Shown here: positions 1 through 5,323 of the stretch, piece after piece
Position numbering within the stretch: the stretch's first letter is position 1
How the letters are laid out: every line of letters starts with the position of its first letter
Assembly (NCBI GenBank): GCA_020061965.1
Contig: JAGUXG010000158.1
Span: 1-5,368, forward strand
Source of the DNA: a bacterium
GTDB lineage: Bacteria; UBA9089; UBA9088; JAGUXG01
Direction: 5' to 3'
DNA: 5,368 bases
Made by a program: the position numbers and the translations under genes
Notes under the pieces: model-generated
Databases searched by the model: none
What the model saw: the letters and a program-made list of their open reading frames with translations, nothing else
What the model was told of the DNA's origin: nothing

Positions 1-125
1 AGCTCCAAGATACAAACAAATCTCAATATCCAATAACCAATCACCAAACATAATCATATTCTCTAACCTTTTTGTTTGGTTATTGAGATTTGGTTATTGT
101 TTGGTCATTGTTTCTTGTATCTTGG
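1..125. repeat. Imperfect inverted-repeat (palindromic) intergenic element, left end possibly cut by the window
   Basis: Two arms rich in CCAAT/ATTGG words face each other. The outer tips match exactly: CCAAGATACAA at 5-15 and its complement TTGTATCTTGG at 115-125. Further in, CAATAACCAA (31-40) and ACCAAACA (43-50) are mirrored by GTTTGGTTATTG (74-85) and its copies. The centre, about 51-70, is unpaired. The pairing is seen directly; that this is a dispersed repeat or miniature mobile element is inferred from its palindromic form and its place just beyond the end of the gene cluster. No transposase gene belongs to it here. It lies 123 bases past the ribD stop, so it could also fold in the 3' end of the operon transcript. 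Confidence 0.6.
75..110 (+). repeat. Three direct copies of an 11-base unit TTTGGTTATTG
   Basis: Copies lie at 75-85 and 89-99 (identical) and 100-110 (one change, TTTGGTCATTG). They form the right arm of the palindromic element. The complementary word occurs in the left arm near 31-40. Steps of 14 and 11 bases suggest slippage or duplication inside the arm. Confidence 0.65.
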
Positions 126-248
126 TTATTTTTCAAATTCATCTCTTTTTCACCTAAACACATACATTATTGCCTAATCTATCAAGGTGTTGGAAGTGGT
201 GGCTGAACGGTTACCTAATGTTTGAGGAGTATTATAAAAATCTGCATC
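126..248. other. Intergenic stretch downstream of ribD, no gene seen
   Basis: Stops break all frames and no tRNA fold or stable hairpin with a T run was found. Reading in the operon direction, the bases after the ribD stop contain a five-T run (about 236-240 on the opposite strand) but no stem before it, so an intrinsic terminator is not supported. The word GGCTGAACGGTTACC near 202-216 has only weak wobble self-pairing and is not recognised. Confidence 0.5.
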
Positions 249-1268
249 CTATCTCACCTTGCCTGAGACCATAATATCCTCTCCTATCCTTTTTGTCTTT
301 ATGCCTGAAAAGGTGATGGGAAAAGGAAGCGTCTCTGTCATCGCCAACCCATCTTCACCGATAACCTTTGGACAGATAAAGAAGACTGCTCTATCTACTA
401 ATCCTTCCCTGAGAAATGAGGTGATTATCTTTCTTCCACCCTCCAAAAAGATGGAGTAGATTCCCATTTTTCCAAGTTTATCCATTAAATCATTAAGATC
501 AACCAGCCCATCCTTTGCCTTTGTCACTAAAATCTCGGCTTTATTCAGGCTTATCTCTTTTGTTGTAGCGATAATCACCCTTCTTTCTGCCTTGAATATC
601 TTTGACTCAAGAGGAATATCGCCACCCAAGATTATGCACGTTGGATTCCTTCCCAAAACATGCCGCACAGTAAGCTCTGGGTCATCCTTTATAATTGTCC
701 CCCTTCCAACTAAGACTGCATCCATTTGAGCCCTCATCTTATGGACAAGCCTTCTGCTCTTTTCGCAGCTTATCCATCTTTCTGCTGGCGAAGTGATCCT
801 TCCATCAAGGCTTATGGCTACCTTCAGCAGGAGATAAGGTCTTTTGATAGTTATATACTTGAGGTATGGCTCATTAAGCTCTGTTGCTTCCTTGGCGAAA
901 AGTCCAACATCAACGATGATTCCTTCTTTCTGCAAGGCTTCTATCCCAGAGACTACAGGGTTTGGGTCAAGTATAGAGCAGACAACCCGTCTTATTCCTG
1001 CCTTGATAATAGCCTCTGTGCAGGGAGGAGTCCTTCCATAATGTGAGCAAGGCTCAAGATTGACATAGAGTGTCCCGTCCTTTGCCAATCTTTTTGCAGA
1101 AGACAAAGCCTCTATCTCGGCATGCGGTGAGCCTGCTTTCTTATGCCAGCCCTTTCCAACAATCCTGCCATTTCTTGTTATCACAGCCCCTACTGCTGGA
1201 TTTGGGCTTGTTCTGCCAAGACCTTTCTTAGCCAGTCTAATTGCCTCTCTCATGTAAAATTTATCCAT
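249..1268 (-). CDS. ribD: Bifunctional riboflavin biosynthesis protein RibD (pyrimidine deaminase / reductase)
   Basis: RibD carries out the second and third steps of riboflavin synthesis from GTP: deamination of the diaminopyrimidine ribosyl phosphate, then NADPH-dependent reduction of the ribose to ribityl, in the cytosol. With the ATG at 1268 the protein is 339 residues, slightly short of the usual 350-380. The N-terminal zinc deaminase domain (about 1-145) has the HAE motif at 49-51 and PCxxxGxxPPC with zinc cysteines C74 and C83. The C-terminal reductase domain (about 146-339) has KVAISLDGRI (149-158), DAVLVGRGT (183-191), the DDPxLTVR motif and FLEGG (274-278). The DPNPVVSG segment lacks about two residues usually found before the next helix. 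ATG 1268 fits family N-termini (MDKFYM...) and overlaps the bioB stop by 8 bases, suggesting coupled translation. A TTG at 1283 would add five residues and is less likely. No FMN riboswitch was seen, and no other rib gene is in the window. Confidence 0.95.
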   Translation of the reverse strand: MDKFYMREAIRLAKKGLGRTSPNPAVGAVITRNGRIVGKGWHKKAGSPHAEIEALSSAKRLAKDGTLYVNLEPCSHYGRTPPCTEAIIKAGIRRVVCSILDPNPVVSGIEALQKEGIIVDVGLFAKEATELNEPYLKYITIKRPYLLLKVAISLDGRITSPAERWISCEKSRRLVHKMRAQMDAVLVGRGTIIKDDPELTVRHVLGRNPTCIILGGDIPLESKIFKAERRVIIATTKEISLNKAEILVTKAKDGLVDLNDLMDKLGKMGIYSIFLEGGRKIITSFLREGLVDRAVFFICPKVIGEDGLAMTETLPFPITFSGIKTKRIGEDIMVSGKVR

Positions 1269-2244
1269 AGACACAAAGCCCAAGGTCTTCTATCAACCTT
1301 ATATCTTCTTCTTGCGGTCTGCCAGTTGTGGTCAGGTAGTTTCCAATCATAACGCCATTTGCACCAGCATAATACATCCAGCTTTGCAGGTCTCTTAAGG
1401 TTACCTCTCTGCCACCACCTATCTTTATATCCCTCTTTGGATGGATGAATCTGAATATAGCTATTATCCGTAGTGCCTCAAAAGGCGACAATCTCTCTCG
1501 CTCTCCCAGTGGTGTGCCAGAGACAGGATTCAGGAAATTCAGAGGGATAGAGTCTATCTCAAGCTCTCTGAGCTTAAAAGCAAGACTGATCCTATCGTTC
1601 CATCCCTCTCCAAGACCGAATATTCCACCTGAGCAGACTTCTAAACCTGCTGATTTTGCTACCTCAATACTCTCTATCCTCTCCTTATAGGTATGGGTTG
1701 TGCATATCTTGGCAAAGAAGGTCTCTGATGTCTCAAGGTTATGGTGATACCTTGCCAGGCCTACTGATTTAAGCCGATTAGCATAATCACGGGTAAGCCT
1801 TCCAAGCGAGGCACAGGGAGAGATATTGGTCTTTATAGCCTCTATCATTTCACACACCTTCTCTATCTCATCCTCTTTGAGTGACCTGCCGCTGGTGACT
1901 ATGCCAAAGCGTTTTGAAAATCTGGCTGAATGGACAGATTCTATAACCTTTTCTCTACTTACAAGTGGATATTGAGCTACTTCAGTCTTATAATGGGCTG
2001 ACTGAGCACAGAATTTACAATCCTCTGGGCACCTGCCGCTCTTGGCATTGATAATGCTACAGGTATCAATCTTTTTGGCCTTAAACCTCTCCCTGATAAG
2101 GTTTGCCCAGAACAAAAGCTCAAAGATAGGAGATGTTGTCAAATAAATGGCATCCTCCATCTCAATACTTGCTTCACACACCCGAGACGCTATATCTTCC
2201 AATCTTCTATCTTTATATTTCATATAAAATCTATGCTTCAGCAT
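1261..2244 (-). CDS. bioB: Biotin synthase BioB (radical SAM)
   Basis: BioB inserts sulfur into dethiobiotin to make biotin, using S-adenosylmethionine and two iron-sulfur clusters. At 327 residues from the first ATG it has normal length. The radical SAM motif CPEDCKFC is at 72-79 (cysteines 72, 76, 79). Ligands of the second [2Fe-2S] cluster match C144 (SPCASLG), C204 (VCSGGIFGLGE) and R279 (GGGRE). The position of the E. coli C97 ligand is serine 118 in IVTSGR, as in Bacillus-type enzymes, so this is a family variant and not decay. YHHNLETS (166-173) is the usual central motif. The start is uncertain: ATG 2244 gives MLKHRFYM, while ATG 2223 gives MKYKDRRLEDI, closer to typical N-termini. 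Neither has a good ribosome binding site, and the first lies in an inverted repeat. No other bio gene and no obvious BirA operator is present. The gap from pyrC is 31 or 52 bases, and the stop overlaps ribD by 8. Confidence 0.95.
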   Translation of the reverse strand: MLKHRFYMKYKDRRLEDIASRVCEASIEMEDAIYLTTSPIFELLFWANLIRERFKAKKIDTCSIINAKSGRCPEDCKFCAQSAHYKTEVAQYPLVSREKVIESVHSARFSKRFGIVTSGRSLKEDEIEKVCEMIEAIKTNISPCASLGRLTRDYANRLKSVGLARYHHNLETSETFFAKICTTHTYKERIESIEVAKSAGLEVCSGGIFGLGEGWNDRISLAFKLRELEIDSIPLNFLNPVSGTPLGERERLSPFEALRIIAIFRFIHPKRDIKIGGGREVTLRDLQSWMYYAGANGVMIGNYLTTTGRPQEEDIRLIEDLGLCVYG

Positions 2245-2258
2245 ACACGTCCGTGTAT
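2233..2258. promoter_or_regulatory. Two abutting inverted repeats at the bioB start
   Basis: On the plus strand ATACACG-TC-CGTGTAT (2243-2258) is a perfect 7-base dyad, and ATGCT-TC-AGCAT (2233-2244) a perfect 5-base dyad. They share bases 2243-2244, so in RNA only one can fold fully. The ATG at 2244 lies at their junction. They could act as a DNA operator, or as an RNA switch on bioB initiation; both are inference. Neither resembles a known biotin operator that I can recall. A third dyad, GCGTAA-N5-TTACGC (2265-2281), spans the pyrC stop codon. Confidence 0.4.
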
Positions 2259-2275
2259 TATTTGGCGTAATTTTT

Positions 2276-3388
2276 TTACGCTATAGAACAACAATAAACG
2301 ACCATTCCCTTTAATCTTCTGCCAGAAAACGGGGTATTTTTGCCTTCGGATTTGAAATCAAGGGGATTGACTATCCATTCTTTCTCTGGGTCAATAAGGA
2401 TAAGATTTGTCTCATCCACCTTACTTCCTATCATCTTTGCTGGATTAGTAACAAGTTTTTCTATGGCTTCTTTCTCTCGTAGGATACCCTTATGAACAAG
2501 CTCTGTCCAGACAAGACCGAGGCAGGTCTCAAGCCCGACCATTCCAGGGGCTGCCACATTCCATCCACATTCTTTTGCCTCCTTTGTGTGAGGTGCATGG
2601 TCTGTCGCAATAATATCTATAGTTCCATCAGCCAGACCTTCTCTTATTGCCTCCCTATCTTTATAGGACTTGAGCCTTGGATTGACCTTGAAATTTGTAT
2701 CCCTTATATCATTCTCTGTCAGGGTAAAATGGTGTGGTGTTGCTTCACAAGTCACATCTATCCTGCTCTTCTTTGCCTCTCTCACCAATCCTACCCCATC
2801 TTTTGTAGAGATATGAGCAATATGCAACCTCACACCTGTCTGATAGGCAAGTTCTATCCTCTTCTCAATAGCCTCAGGCTCCTTTCCATCCTCTTCTGCA
2901 TGGAGGATAACGAGGAGACCAAGCCTCTTTGCCTCAAGGCATGCCTCCCTTAAAAGGGAGAGGTTATAAATGGTATGGCCATCATCAGAGATAGCAAAGA
3001 CCCCTTCTTTGGCAAACCCTTCTATATCAGCTAGCTCTGAATCTCCCATGCCAATGGCTATAGAAGGAATAGGAAGGACAGAGACTAAGGCTCTCTCTAT
3101 TATCTTTTGTTTAAGCTCTCTAAGCCTTTGGACGCTGTCTATGGGAGGAACAGTATTTGGCATCATACATAAAGTAGTAAAACCACCTGCCTTGGCTGCA
3201 CTTGTGGCTGTCTGGAGAGTCTCTGTGCCTATTCCTTGCTCCCTAATATGGGTATGAAGGTCAATAAATCCTGGAACAGCCAACCAACCTTCTCCTTCAA
3301 TCTTCCTTTCAGCCCCATTTTTTGTCAGAACATAAGAAACCCTGCCATCAAGAAAACGAACCCCTTTTATCAGAATAGACTCTTTCAT
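2276..3388 (-). CDS. pyrC: Dihydroorotase, class I, compact form
   Basis: The enzyme cyclises N-carbamoyl-aspartate to dihydroorotate, step three of pyrimidine synthesis. It is an amidohydrolase-fold metalloenzyme. Visible motifs are the metal-binding HTH (H45, H47) in GFIDLHTHIRE, GGFTTLCMMPNT (68-79), SDDG (134-137), HAEE (163-166), HIAHIS (189-194), TPHH (217-220), KVNPRLKS (234-241), TDHAPH (262-267) and NTPF (351-354). The aspartate pair in SDDG is typical of class I enzymes such as that of Aquifex, which lack a carbamylated lysine. With HxH intact it is more likely a working enzyme than a non-catalytic PyrC-like subunit. At 370 residues it is well below the usual 420-430: the N-terminal strand domain before HTH is short, and the GxLxxGxxAD segment before the C-terminal strand domain is cut to KVDETNLILID. 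The ATG at 3388 lacks a Shine-Dalgarno sequence (A/T-rich upstream). It starts 38 bases after the tRNA. pyrB is not in the window; class I enzymes often pair with PyrB. Confidence 0.94.
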   Translation of the reverse strand: MKESILIKGVRFLDGRVSYVLTKNGAERKIEGEGWLAVPGFIDLHTHIREQGIGTETLQTATSAAKAGGFTTLCMMPNTVPPIDSVQRLRELKQKIIERALVSVLPIPSIAIGMGDSELADIEGFAKEGVFAISDDGHTIYNLSLLREACLEAKRLGLLVILHAEEDGKEPEAIEKRIELAYQTGVRLHIAHISTKDGVGLVREAKKSRIDVTCEATPHHFTLTENDIRDTNFKVNPRLKSYKDREAIREGLADGTIDIIATDHAPHTKEAKECGWNVAAPGMVGLETCLGLVWTELVHKGILREKEAIEKLVTNPAKMIGSKVDETNLILIDPEKEWIVNPLDFKSEGKNTPFSGRRLKGMVVYCCSIA

Positions 3389-3426
3389 AATTTATATTTT
3401 TTTGTTCTCTTATCAAAAAAACATAA

Positions 3427-3499
3427 TGGAGGCTAGGGGATTCGAACCCCTGACCTCATCCATGCGAAGGATGCGCGCTCCCAACTGCGCTAAGCCCCC
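3427..3499 (-). tRNA. tRNA-Ala, anticodon CGC
   Basis: The 73 bases fold into a full cloverleaf. The acceptor stem GGGGGCT pairs with AGCCTCC, with one G3:U70 wobble, the classical alanine identity element. The D stem is GCGC/GCGC with loop AGTTGGGA (G18 and G19 present). The anticodon stem is CATCC/GGATG with loop TTCGCAT, giving anticodon CGC at 3464-3466, which reads GCG. The variable loop is AGGTC. The T stem AGGGG/CCCCT closes the loop TTCGAAT. The discriminator is A73. CCA is not encoded (TTA follows), so it must be added after transcription. The first ten bases overlap the end of cdsA, and pyrC begins 38 bases downstream, so the tRNA is probably cut from the operon transcript. A seven-T run (complement of 3415-3421) follows five bases after its 3' end. 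Confidence 0.97.
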
Positions 3500-4284
3500 A
3501 ATCCGAAGAGATAGAGATAATAAAAGAAAGGAGCAGAAAGAATGATTGAGTCAAAAACATCTAATATGCCGCCATATTCCATAATCCAATTGCCAGAGTC
3601 TTTGGCACCAACATTTCTTTTGAAAGACGATTCAACAAGGTCGCCCAAGAGAGCAACCAAAGAGAGCAAAAGACCCATTACAAAAGATTCCAATCCATTC
3701 AGACCAATACTTCCTCCCAAAAAAAGAGAGAAGGCGAGAGAACCAGCAAGACCTCCTAATAGTCCCTCAATGGACTTATTTGGACTTACCTTAAATATTC
3801 CTTTGTATCTTCCAAACCTTCTTCCTATCAAGTATGCGCCGCCATCAGATGCCCAGACCACACAAAAAAGATAGAGAAGAAGCTGCCTTCCTTCTTCCAT
3901 ATTCCTTATCAAAATTAGATGGGATATAAAAAAGGCAACATACCCAATGCCAAAGATTATGGCAATTATGCTGAACCTGCTTATATAGGCGATAAGGAAG
4001 GGTCTAATCAAGCCAAGTATCAAGAAGGCTGAAATGAATGTATAAACTATACCCCCTGCTATTTTAGAGAACTCGTTTTGATGAGCTTGACCAACTATGA
4101 TGATGCCAAAGAACAATCCCAGGAACCACCAGTCCTCTTTTTGAACCATATTATAGAATTCAAGCAATCCAAGAACTACGACTGCACCAATAAGTATAGT
4201 AAAGAAGACAGGTTCTCTTAAGAAGACAACATAAGCCAGAAATGGAAAGAAAAGTGCAGGTGGAAGAAACCTCTGCCAACTCAT
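3490..4284 (-). CDS. cdsA: Phosphatidate cytidylyltransferase (CDP-diglyceride synthase) CdsA
   Basis: CdsA is a membrane enzyme joining CTP and phosphatidic acid into CDP-diacylglycerol, the precursor of bacterial phospholipids. The 264-residue protein has about seven or eight hydrophobic segments and the family landmarks WASDGGAYLIGRRFG (144-158), SPNKSIEG (167-174), GDLVESSFKR (214-223) and KDSG (228-231), then YGGILDVFD (237-245). The family signature normally reads PGHGGxxDRxD. Here the proline-glycine-histidine is MEY (235-237) and the arginine is V243, while aspartates D215, D242 and D245 are kept. Family membership is firm; activity is likely but less sure. ATG 4284 overlaps the uppS stop in an ATGA and has strong GGAGG sequences before it. 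The last codons (L-G-A-stop) run into the tRNA-Ala gene, whose bases 8-10 supply the TAG. dxr, a frequent next gene, is absent. Confidence 0.92.
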   Translation of the reverse strand: MSWQRFLPPALFFPFLAYVVFLREPVFFTILIGAVVVLGLLEFYNMVQKEDWWFLGLFFGIIIVGQAHQNEFSKIAGGIVYTFISAFLILGLIRPFLIAYISRFSIIAIIFGIGYVAFFISHLILIRNMEEGRQLLLYLFCVVWASDGGAYLIGRRFGRYKGIFKVSPNKSIEGLLGGLAGSLAFSLFLGGSIGLNGLESFVMGLLLSLVALLGDLVESSFKRNVGAKDSGNWIMEYGGILDVFDSIILSAPFFYYLYLFGLGA

Positions 4285-4982
4285 CTTCCTCCAAACCTCC
4301 TTTGCCTTGACTCATAATCATTGATAGCAGAAAGAAAGTCGTCTTTCGTAAAATCAGGCCAAAGCACCGGCGTTATCCAGATTTCAGTATAAGCTATCTG
4401 CCAGAGCAAAAAGTTGCTTATTCTCATCTCACCGCTTGTTCTGATAAGAAGGTCAGGGTCAGGAAGACCCTGCGTATCAAGATAGGATGAAAAGAGAGGC
4501 TCGTTTATCTGGTCAGCAGAAATCTTGCCTTGAGCTACATCTTGAACTATCCTTCTTGTTGCCCTTATTATCTCATCCCTTCCTCCATAATTCAAGGCGA
4601 TATTCAGAATGAGCCCCTTGTTTTTCTCAAGCCTATCTACGGTTTTATTCAATAAGTCTATCATTTTTTTGGGAAATAAGTTGATATCTCCAGAGACCGT
4701 CATTCTGACACCCTCTTTCTCCAACTCATCTATCTCTTTGCCTATAAATTTACAGAACAGGGAGATTAAACTGGACACCTCTTTTTCAGACCTCTTCCAA
4801 TTTTCAGTAGAGAAGGTATAGAGAGTGAGAACCTTTATTCCCATCTCATTGGCTGCCTTCACTATCCTCTTGACAGTCTTCATTCCTTCCCTGTGGCCAA
4901 AAATCTTTGGAAGACCCCTCATCTGTGCCCATCTTCCATTTCCATCCATAATTACAGCAATATGCTTTGGAAAGCCTTTCAT
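4281..4982 (-). CDS. uppS: Isoprenyl transferase (di-trans,poly-cis-undecaprenyl diphosphate synthase) UppS
   Basis: UppS is a cis-prenyltransferase that adds isopentenyl diphosphate units to farnesyl diphosphate, making the C55 lipid carrier for peptidoglycan and other envelope polymers. It works at the inner face of the membrane. The 233 residues match the family length. Motifs in order: HIAVIMDGNGRWA (7-19) with the catalytic aspartate D13, GHREG (29-33), TLYTFSTENWKR (53-64), LNIALNYGGRDEI (126-138), and RTSGE (181-185) followed by R187, ISNFLLWQ and E200, which bind the diphosphate and magnesium. All key residues are present. ATG 4982 has AGAGG eight bases upstream and fits family N-termini. 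It is the first gene of the cluster and overlaps cdsA by four bases. frr and pyrH, common upstream neighbours, are missing; instead there is transposase debris. Confidence 0.96.
   Translation of the reverse strand: MKGFPKHIAVIMDGNGRWAQMRGLPKIFGHREGMKTVKRIVKAANEMGIKVLTLYTFSTENWKRSEKEVSSLISLFCKFIGKEIDELEKEGVRMTVSGDINLFPKKMIDLLNKTVDRLEKNKGLILNIALNYGGRDEIIRATRRIVQDVAQGKISADQINEPLFSSYLDTQGLPDPDLLIRTSGEMRISNFLLWQIAYTEIWITPVLWPDFTKDDFLSAINDYESRQRRFGGR
4285..4302 (-). promoter_or_regulatory. Double Shine-Dalgarno sequence for cdsA
   Basis: On the minus strand AAGGAGG (complement of 4296-4302) is followed by GGAGG (complement of 4288-4292) three bases before the ATG. Both lie inside the end of uppS. 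They support ATG 4284 as the cdsA start and suggest independent as well as coupled initiation, unlike the weak sites of the downstream genes. Confidence 0.7.
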
Positions 4983-4990
4983 CTAATCTG

Positions 4991-4995
4991 CCTCT
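4991..4995 (-). promoter_or_regulatory. Ribosome binding site of uppS
   Basis: AGAGG on the minus strand sits eight bases before the ATG at 4982, a normal spacing, and supports that start. Confidence 0.6.
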
Positions 4996-5014
4996 GCAAA
5001 TTTTTTATTTACAC

Positions 5015-5044
5015 ATAATAAACCGATGCATAAAATCTATGCAA
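5015..5044 (-). promoter_or_regulatory. Candidate promoter of the uppS operon
   Basis: On the minus strand TTGCAT (complement of 5039-5044) lies 18 bases before TATTAT (complement of 5015-5020), which has five of six bases of the -10 consensus. The -35 is weak, matching only TTG. The predicted start of transcription, near 5008, leaves a leader of about 25 bases holding the AGAGG. A perfect dyad GCATA-N5-TATGC (5028-5042) lies in the -35 and spacer and could bind a regulator. No better promoter was seen in front of the cluster. Confidence 0.4.
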
Positions 5045-5115
5045 CCTATTTTTGGTGCAAATTTAGATTTACAGAGTATCTTAGCTTGAGTTCTTTGAAA
5101 TAGTGAACTTCCCTG

Positions 5116-5269
5116 TCAGTTGACTGAACCGAGGTCTCTATATACTCTCTCCTTCTTACTCTCACATACCGAAAAAGCAGCTTCTCTGGAAAGAGAGCGA
5201 CATCTGGACAACTCTAACATAGTGACAAACAGGCAAAGGCACACTATCAATCATCTGGATAATAGTTTT
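5116..5269 (-). pseudogene. Decayed DDE transposase fragment (IS982-like), frameshifted
   Basis: One minus frame (5162-5269) reads IDSVPLPVCHYVR, like the IDSxPxPVC catalytic-aspartate motif of IS982-type DDE transposases. The overlapping second frame (5116-5220) continues with RCRSLSREAAFSVCESKK, matching the R-x-R...EAxxGYCxSKKxxYYG stretch that follows this motif in the family. Joining them requires a frameshift around 5205-5220. The rest of the protein on both sides is missing or unrecognisable. A third frame stays open to 5046 without clear similarity. The remnant cannot make an active enzyme. It marks a past insertion or rearrangement directly upstream of uppS. Family assignment rests on remembered motifs and needs a search. 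Confidence 0.5.
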
Positions 5270-5272
5270 TTA

Positions 5273-5293
5273 GGGGTATCTACTTGACACCCC
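5273..5293 (-). other. Small GC-rich hairpin
   Basis: On the minus strand GGGGTGTC pairs with GATACCCC around the loop AAGTA, eight pairs with one G-U. The sequence after it is A-rich, not T-rich, so it is not an intrinsic terminator. Being next to the transposase remnant, it may be part of an old element end. The TTGACA within it (5284-5289, plus strand) has no good -10 at the usual distance. Confidence 0.4.
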
Positions 5294-5303
5294 CCAATAA
5301 AAT

Positions 5304-5323
5304 ATGAGTAACTATTTACTCAT
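5304..5323. promoter_or_regulatory. Perfect 8-4-8 dyad, TetR/FadR-type operator candidate
   Basis: ATGAGTAA (5304-5311) and TTACTCAT (5316-5323) are exact complements around CTAT. Its shape is close to the operator of the Bacillus FadR, a TetR-family repressor of fatty acid degradation (ATGAATGA-N4-TCATTCAT), but this is similarity by eye. It lies 45 bases from the right edge with no gene before that edge, so it probably regulates a plus-strand gene outside the window. Confidence 0.5.

Noticed and set aside
1..248. FMN riboswitch or a CRISPR array near ribD
   Set aside because: None of the conserved FMN element blocks is present, and the repeated words are adjacent and palindromic without regular spacers.
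1269..1283. Upstream TTG start for RibD
   Set aside because: It adds five residues not typical of the family and lengthens the overlap with bioB; ATG 1268 gives the usual MDKFYM-type N-terminus.
1800..1920. Serine in place of the E. coli BioB C97 cluster ligand
   Set aside because: Bacillus-type biotin synthases show the same VxSGR variant, so it is not evidence of inactivation.
2492..2953. A 153-codon plus-strand open frame opposite pyrC, with several shorter plus-strand frames opposite the other genes
   Set aside because: They lie fully antisense to well-recognised genes, have no family resemblance and no start signals, and are rich in the residues expected from reverse reading.
3389..3426. 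Terminator or leaderless pyrC promoter between the tRNA and pyrC
   Set aside because: The T run after the tRNA has no dedicated GC stem, and TTGATA with TATAAA would have only 14 bases between them.
5046..5150. Third open minus frame ending at 5046, possible transposase C-terminus
   Set aside because: It stays open for about 34 codons and contains YIET, but no convincing family motif; too short to call by eye.
5284..5312. Plus-strand promoter with TTGACA at 5284-5289
   Set aside because: No good -10 hexamer lies 16-18 bases downstream (the sequence there is like AGTAAC), so the -35 match alone is weak.
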